Source: Phycisphaerae bacterium (GTDB taxonomy: Bacteria; Planctomycetota; Phycisphaerae; Phycisphaerales; UBA1924). From it: a stretch of DNA of 64,000 nt. Shown piece after piece: positions 59,672 through 64,000 of the stretch (the stretch's first letter is position 1; each line of letters begins with the position of its first letter). The notes beneath the pieces are model-generated. The model ran no database searches and was not told the origin of the DNA. It worked only from the letters and a program-made list of their open reading frames with translations. The DNA is taken from NCBI GenBank assembly GCA_014192545.1, contig BJHL01000003.1, forward strand, positions 1 through 64,000, written 5' to 3'. Both the position numbers and the translations under genes were made by a program.

Positions 59672-61597
59672 ATGGCGAATACGAATGAGAACATCGCGAG
59701 CCCGTCGCGCGGGTGGCGGTGGATGGCGCGGATGCTGGTGATGGTGGCGTGTGTGTGCGCGCTGGTGGTGGGATCGATCTTGCCTGCGTCGGTGCGCGCG
59801 GCGGATGGAGCAGCAGACGCGAAGGTCACGAAACCTGCGGATAAGGCCGCAGTTGCAGCTACAACAGGAATGAACATGGCGGGGCTGGCGGTGCCGGCAC
59901 ATCGCAAGGCGACGAACGTCGCGATCATTACGATCAAGGGTGAGATTGATGGTGGCGGGCGATTTGGCAGTAGCGTGATGGCGACGAGTGTGCAGCGGCG
60001 CATTCAGACGGCGGTGCGGGCGGGTGCGGATGCGATTGTGTTTGAGATTGATTCGCCGGGCGGTGAGCTGAATGCGACGCTGAAGATTGCGCAGCTCATC
60101 AAGGACGCGCCGGTGCAGAACACGATTGCGTGGGTGCAGCCGCGGGCGTTGTCGGGCGGGGCGATTATCGCGCTGAGCGCGAGGGAACTGGTGACGAGCG
60201 ATCCGGGCACGCTGGGTGATGCGATGCCAATTCAGAGCGGGCCTGGCGGGACGCAGGCGATTCCGCGGGATTTACTGCCGAAGATTTTGCCGCCGCTGAT
60301 TACGGAGATTAAGGATTCGGCGCGGCGGCACAACGATTTTGCGGGCGCGTATGTGCGCGATGAGTATTTGTTGCAGGCGATTGTGGCGACGGACTTGGCG
60401 TTGTGGTGGGTTCGCAACAAGGAGACGGGGCAGTATCTGGCGATTGATCGCAATGAATTTGCGATGCTGTTTCCGGGAACGGATGCGGGCGGGCCCACGC
60501 GGCTGGCGGCGGTGCCCGCATCGGCTTCGGAGCGAACGCAACCGGTGAGTGATGTTGCGAGCGTGCCGGGAGAGGTGCCTGCGGGGAGTGCGCAGCTGGC
60601 TTCGGCGGCGAGTGATGTGGCGGCGGGGGCGAGTTTGCCAGTGACGCAGCGGCCGCTGCTGAGCGAGGCGGACAAGGGCAAGTGGGTGCTGCTGGACAAG
60701 ATTACTGATGGGACTGGGCCTGCGACGTTTAGTGCGCTGGATTTGGCGCATTACAACATTGCGGCGAACTCGACGCGTGGGACGGATGGGCGCGTGGTGT
60801 TGCAGCCCATCAAGACTGACGCGGATTTGAAGGCTTTCTTGGGCGCGACGCACTTGCGGCGGATGGATTCCTCGTGGAGTGAGGGGCTGGTGTTGTGGCT
60901 CACGCATCCGGTGGCGCGCGGCGTGCTGATTGCGATTTTTCTGATTGCGTTGTTTGCGGAGATGAGTCATCCGGGGGCGATTTTGCCTGGCGTCATTTCG
61001 CTGCTGGCACTGGTTGCGCTGCTTGGGCCGCCGCTGCTGATTGGGATGGCGAGTTGGTGGGAAGTTGCTGCAATTTTGGCGGGTGTGGTGTTGCTGGGAC
61101 TTGAGGTGTTTGTAATTCCTGGGTTTGGGGTGCCGGGAGTTTTGGGGCTGGTGTTGTTGTTTGTGGGGTTGCTTGGGACGTTTTTGCCCGCAGGGTCGGG
61201 GATGTTTCCGACGAGCGGCAAGGGAAGCGACGAGTTGCTGTGGGGAATGGGGATCATTCTCGCGGCGTTTGTAACGACAGGTTTTGCGTTGTACTTTCTC
61301 GCGAAGCATTTTGGGAGTTTGCCGTTCTTGAGCAAGCTGGTGTTGCAGGCGGGGGCGGATGATGTGGCGGTGGGGACTTTTGCGACGACGATGGAGGCGG
61401 AAGAAGTGGCGAGTGTGGGCGAGATGGGCATGACGATTACGCCTATGCATCCGGCGGGGCGGGTGGAACTTGATGCGGCGGGGGGCGGGCCTGGTCGCGT
61501 GGTGGATGCGGTGAGTGAGTTTGGATTTCTGCAAGCTGGTGAGCGGGTGAAGGTGGTGAAGGTTGATGGGATTCGGGTGGGGGTTGAGCGGGTGTGA
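59672..61597 (+). CDS. NfeD-family membrane protein with ClpP-class protease domain
   Basis: A 641-residue protein with a signal or first helix (MLVMVACVCALVVGSILPAS), an extracytoplasmic ClpP/SppA-like domain (about 80-280) with FEIDSPGGELNATLKI and RALSGGAIIALSA (candidate nucleophile Ser161), then four or five C-terminal helices (GVLIAIFLIALFAEMSHPGA, GMASWWEVAAILAGVVLLGL) and a closing OB-fold-like NfeD domain. Long NfeD proteins with floA homologues form membrane-microdomain operons, and that arrangement is seen here. ATG 59672 has AGGA six bases upstream. An unusual Ala/Ser/Pro-rich stretch (about 320-385) splits the protease domain from the membrane part. Confidence 0.85.
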   Translation: MANTNENIASPSRGWRWMARMLVMVACVCALVVGSILPASVRAADGAADAKVTKPADKAAVAATTGMNMAGLAVPAHRKATNVAIITIKGEIDGGGRFGSSVMATSVQRRIQTAVRAGADAIVFEIDSPGGELNATLKIAQLIKDAPVQNTIAWVQPRALSGGAIIALSARELVTSDPGTLGDAMPIQSGPGGTQAIPRDLLPKILPPLITEIKDSARRHNDFAGAYVRDEYLLQAIVATDLALWWVRNKETGQYLAIDRNEFAMLFPGTDAGGPTRLAAVPASASERTQPVSDVASVPGEVPAGSAQLASAASDVAAGASLPVTQRPLLSEADKGKWVLLDKITDGTGPATFSALDLAHYNIAANSTRGTDGRVVLQPIKTDADLKAFLGATHLRRMDSSWSEGLVLWLTHPVARGVLIAIFLIALFAEMSHPGAILPGVISLLALVALLGPPLLIGMASWWEVAAILAGVVLLGLEVFVIPGFGVPGVLGLVLLFVGLLGTFLPAGSGMFPTSGKGSDELLWGMGIILAAFVTTGFALYFLAKHFGSLPFLSKLVLQAGADDVAVGTFATTMEAEEVASVGEMGMTITPMHPAGRVELDAAGGGPGRVVDAVSEFGFLQAGERVKVVKVDGIRVGVERV

Positions 61598-61669
61598 GGT
61601 GGGTGCCCAGCGGTTGCATCAGGCAGCGGGCGTTGTGGCTCGGGCGAGATACATCTCATACCATGCCGC

Positions 61670-62167
61670 ATGGATCCACAACTGGTTTGGGCGCTTGGAT
61701 TTTTTGCCTTGGCATTCTTGCTTTTGGCGTTGGAAGTTTTTCTTCCGACGGCGGGTATTCTCGCGATTTCGAGCGCGGTGAGTGCGATTGTCGCGGTGGT
61801 GATGTTGTATCGCTTTGATGTGATGTGGGGGAACATTGGGCTACTGAGTGTGTTGGTGCTTGCGCCGGCGGCGGCGGGGTTTATGCTCAAGATTTGGCCG
61901 CACACGCCGATGGGGAGGAGAATCATCGGGGCGCCGACGGAGGAGGAAGTGGAGAAGGCGCGCGGGGCGGAGGAAGAAGAGCGGCGAGCGCGGCTGGCAC
62001 TGATTGGCAAGCAGGGGAAGGTGCTGCAGGATTTGCGGCCTGTGGGCGTTGTTGAGATTGAGGGGACGCGATATGAAGTACTGAGCGAAACGACTTATGT
62101 GCCGGTGGGCGAGATGGTGCGGGTGACGCACGCGGATTTGATGCAGATCAAGGTGCGAAGGGCGTGA
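61670..62167 (+). CDS. Short NfeD-like protein
   Basis: A 165-residue protein with an N-terminal pair of helices (LVWALGFFALAFLLLALEVF and a second ending near VVMLYRFD), a charged helical linker (EEEVEKARGAEEEERRARLA) and a C-terminal OB-fold-like domain (GKQGKVLQDLRPVGVVEIEG, VPVGEMVRVTHADLMQIKV). Such truncated NfeD proteins usually accompany flotillins. Its stop overlaps the start of the next gene by four bases (GTGA). Confidence 0.8.
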   Translation: MDPQLVWALGFFALAFLLLALEVFLPTAGILAISSAVSAIVAVVMLYRFDVMWGNIGLLSVLVLAPAAAGFMLKIWPHTPMGRRIIGAPTEEEVEKARGAEEEERRARLALIGKQGKVLQDLRPVGVVEIEGTRYEVLSETTYVPVGEMVRVTHADLMQIKVRRA

Positions 62168-62640
62168 GCGTGAATGTGATGACACTTGCACAGATCAATC
62201 CTGTGGAGATTTTCGCGTACCCGATCGTCGCCTGGTTTCTTCTTACCGCCGGATTTGTCGCGATGGTCGGACCGGCTTGGCTGGCGGCACGGAAGTACAA
62301 CCTCCCCGTCGGAGTATCTTCGATTGTGGGGATGCGACTGCGCAAAGTAGACGCGAAAAAGGTGATTGAAACGACGGGTCAGTTGGCTGCGATGGAGGTG
62401 CCTTCGACGGTTAGAGAGATCGAGACTTTCGCGCTCGCTGGCGGTAACTTGCGTGCGCTGGTGGAAGGGATGACCGAGGCGAGGAATCGCAAGATTTCAT
62501 TGCAATTGGCGGACGCCGTCACTCTTGCGCTTGCGGGTCGTGATATCGCGACGGAAGTCAGGGCGTTTGCACAACGCAATGCGGGCAAAGCGACGCGGAT
62601 GTCGGTTGGAGATGTGCTTGAACGCAGTGAAAGCGTTTGA
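62164..62640 (+). CDS. Short FloA paralogue lacking the C-terminal part
   Basis: A 158-residue protein with one membrane helix (YPIVAWFLLTAGFVAMVGPAW). Its body aligns by eye with residues about 55-160 of the neighbouring FloA: GMRLRKVDAKKVI against [31 protein letters not shown] against [18 protein letters not shown], and LALAGRDI against IDLAGRDI. It stops where FloA continues into the rest of its SPFH-like domain and coiled coil. The intact frame, GTGA overlap with the NfeD gene and lack of decay suggest a kept, specialised paralogue, possibly a capping or regulatory partner of FloA rafts. Confidence 0.7.
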   Translation: MSVNVMTLAQINPVEIFAYPIVAWFLLTAGFVAMVGPAWLAARKYNLPVGVSSIVGMRLRKVDAKKVIETTGQLAAMEVPSTVREIETFALAGGNLRALVEGMTEARNRKISLQLADAVTLALAGRDIATEVRAFAQRNAGKATRMSVGDVLERSESV

Positions 62641-62765
62641 GAATGATTGCCAGTTGAAAGCTGCCGTCGCTATAATGCGACTGAAACGACAACGCGAGCA
62701 TCGGCAGCATTCGACGGGTGTCGCGTTTGGTTCGTGAGGATTTGATTCTCGAGGATTGACTACTT

Positions 62766-63821
62766 ATGCAGAACTTGCTTCACTCTTCGTTTGTTCCCAC
62801 GCTTGCACAGGCTGGTAGCGGCACCAACGCGATTTTGATCGGCGTGGGTGTTGTGGTTCTGGTTTTCTTTTTTATCATCGTGGCGTTTCTGATTCAGTTC
62901 ATCAACATGTACATTCAGGCGTACACGAGCAACGCCAAAGTTGGGTTCTTTGACATGATCGGGATGAAGCTGCGGAAGGTTGATATCCGCACGGTGGTCA
63001 TCAATCGCATTCGTGCGGTGAAAGCCGGGATGGACATTGAGACCAACAAGATCGAGACGCATTATCTTGCGGGCGGGCGAGTGAGCAATGTGATCAGCGC
63101 GATGATCGCTGCGCGCGGGGCACGCATTGATTTGCCTTGGAACACGGCGACTGCGATTGACTTGGCGGGTCGTGACATTCTGGACGCGGTGAATACGAGC
63201 GTGAACCCCAAGGTGATTGACTGCCCGGCGGCTGCTGGCCCGCGTACGACGATTGATGCGGTGGCGAAGGACGGCATTCAGCTCAAGGTGAAGGCTCGCG
63301 TGACGGTGCGGACGAACATCGGCAGGCTGGTGGGTGGTGCGACGGAAGAAACCATCATCGCGCGTGTTGGTCAGGGCATCGTCAGCACGATTGGTAGTGC
63401 GGCAGACCATAAGCAAGTGCTCGAGAATCCTGATGACATCAGCCGGAAGGTGATGGAGACGGGTTTGGACGCGGGTACGGCGTTTGAGATTTTGTCGATT
63501 GATATCGCCGACGTGGACGTGGGCGACAACATCGGTGCGAAGTTGCAGACCGACCAAGCGAATGCGAATAAGCAGATGGCGCAGGCTGAAGCTGAGAAGC
63601 GGCGTGCGTTGGCGGTTGCTCAAGAGCAGGAATACAAAGCCGAAGAGCAGAAGAACCGTGCGGCGGTTGTGCTGGCAGAAGCTGAAGTGCCGCGGGCGAT
63701 GGCGGAAGCGTTTCGCAATGGGCGGCTGGGCGTGATGGATTACTACAAGATGCAGAATGTGCAGGCGGATACAAGCATGCGGAGTGCGATCGCGGGCGAA
63801 GGGCCGGCGACGCAGCGGTGA
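62766..63821 (+). CDS. floA: Flotillin-like protein FloA (YqfA family)
   Basis: A 351-residue scaffold of bacterial membrane microdomains. The N-terminal hairpin helix ([20 protein letters not shown]) anchors it; [58 protein letters not shown] and [20 protein letters not shown] are family landmarks. A C-terminal coiled coil rich in Ala/Glu/Lys/Gln ([20 protein letters not shown]) mediates oligomerisation. Last gene of the NfeD-FloA cluster, followed by a terminator. Confidence 0.93.
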   Translation: MQNLLHSSFVPTLAQAGSGTNAILIGVGVVVLVFFFIIVAFLIQFINMYIQAYTSNAKVGFFDMIGMKLRKVDIRTVVINRIRAVKAGMDIETNKIETHYLAGGRVSNVISAMIAARGARIDLPWNTATAIDLAGRDILDAVNTSVNPKVIDCPAAAGPRTTIDAVAKDGIQLKVKARVTVRTNIGRLVGGATEETIIARVGQGIVSTIGSAADHKQVLENPDDISRKVMETGLDAGTAFEILSIDIADVDVGDNIGAKLQTDQANANKQMAQAEAEKRRALAVAQEQEYKAEEQKNRAAVVLAEAEVPRAMAEAFRNGRLGVMDYYKMQNVQADTSMRSAIAGEGPATQR

Positions 63822-63856
63822 GTCGGATGTGATGCGTCAAGTAAGTTGCAATGAAC

Positions 63857-63890
63857 AGAAGGCAGGGCTTGGTGCTCTGCCTTCTTTATT
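63857..63890 (+). terminator. Terminator after floA
   Basis: AGAAGGCAG (63857-63865) pairs with CTGCCTTCT (63877-63885), followed by a T/A-rich tail. Confidence 0.75.
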
Positions 63891-63913
63891 TATTGCGGTG
63901 AATTACGGCGGGT

Positions 63914-64000
63914 TCAATGTTGTGAGTGCGCCCATGTCCAGACGAGCACGCTGGCCCAGAGGACGGGGAATGCGCCGACGCAGATGGCGAAGATCGCGAG
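63914..64000 (-). CDS. C-terminal end of a membrane protein, cut by the window edge
   Basis: The leftward frame from base 64000 reads 28 residues, hydrophobic throughout (LAIFAICVGAFPVLWASVLV then WTWAHSQH) to a stop at 63914. It converges with floA. Identity cannot be judged. Confidence 0.5.
   Translation of the reverse strand, partial: LAIFAICVGAFPVLWASVLVWTWAHSQH

Overview
The window looks like a chromosome segment from a planctomycete, most likely class Phycisphaerae. Three things point there: short C-terminal EF-hand/dockerin-like tails on exported proteins (18976-20928, 24003-24413, 37211-38872), a DUF1580-type regulator, and a DUF4175-like plus VWA membrane pair. No rRNA or other strong taxonomic marker is present, so this placement is inference. 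Calls rest on reading translated sequence; no database search was run.

Positions 722-10471 are an integrated mobile element in the 3' half of a tRNA-Met(CAU) gene. It is bounded by a 44-bp direct repeat, and the intact tRNA lies at the right end. Reading leftwards from the tRNA it carries a tyrosine integrase, an unknown protein, two small HTH proteins, a primase-polymerase, a 535-bp non-coding block with iteron-like repeats, a P27-type small terminase, two unknown proteins, an HK97-type major capsid protein and a small unknown protein. A VapBC45-like toxin-antitoxin pair on the other strand sits next to the left end. No large terminase, portal, protease, connector, tail or lysis gene is visible. 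The best reading is a phage satellite that brings its own capsid and DNA-recognition subunit and borrows the rest. This is the most interesting system in the window.

Positions 10514-20928 carry an FAD monooxygenase, a peroxiredoxin, a zinc-ribbon membrane protein, a flippase-like membrane protein, a prepilin-like protein, a polytopic membrane protein, a sugar-phosphate transferase, a low-affinity iron permease-like protein and a secreted metallophosphoesterase with altered metal ligands. That last gene is flanked by a dnaJ 3' fragment on one side and the full dnaJ-like gene on the other.

Positions 21015-37205 hold dnaJ-like, CpeT-FKBP, prepilin peptidase, a HAD hydrolase, a run of RNA-modification and housekeeping genes (truD, bifunctional nuclease, RluA-family synthase, TPR protein, MnmE-like GTPase, coaX) and a DUF1338 dioxygenase. 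This stretch is rich in short dispersed and tandem repeats. Some have entered genes: a hairpin repeat in truD, an 8-bp tandem repeat in the pseudouridine synthase, and a 21-bp minisatellite against the relic of a dockerin-tailed gene.

Positions 37211-64000 carry a ten-repeat cysteine-rich secreted protein, a VKOR-DsbA fusion, phhA, an amidohydrolase, a phytase-like esterase, an HtrA protease, panB, an MFS transporter, a second CAU tRNA, nuoA, the VWA/DUF4175-like pair with a very long low-complexity segment, and a rightward cluster of trpD, nfeD, short nfeD, a short FloA paralogue and floA. The window ends inside a leftward membrane-protein gene.
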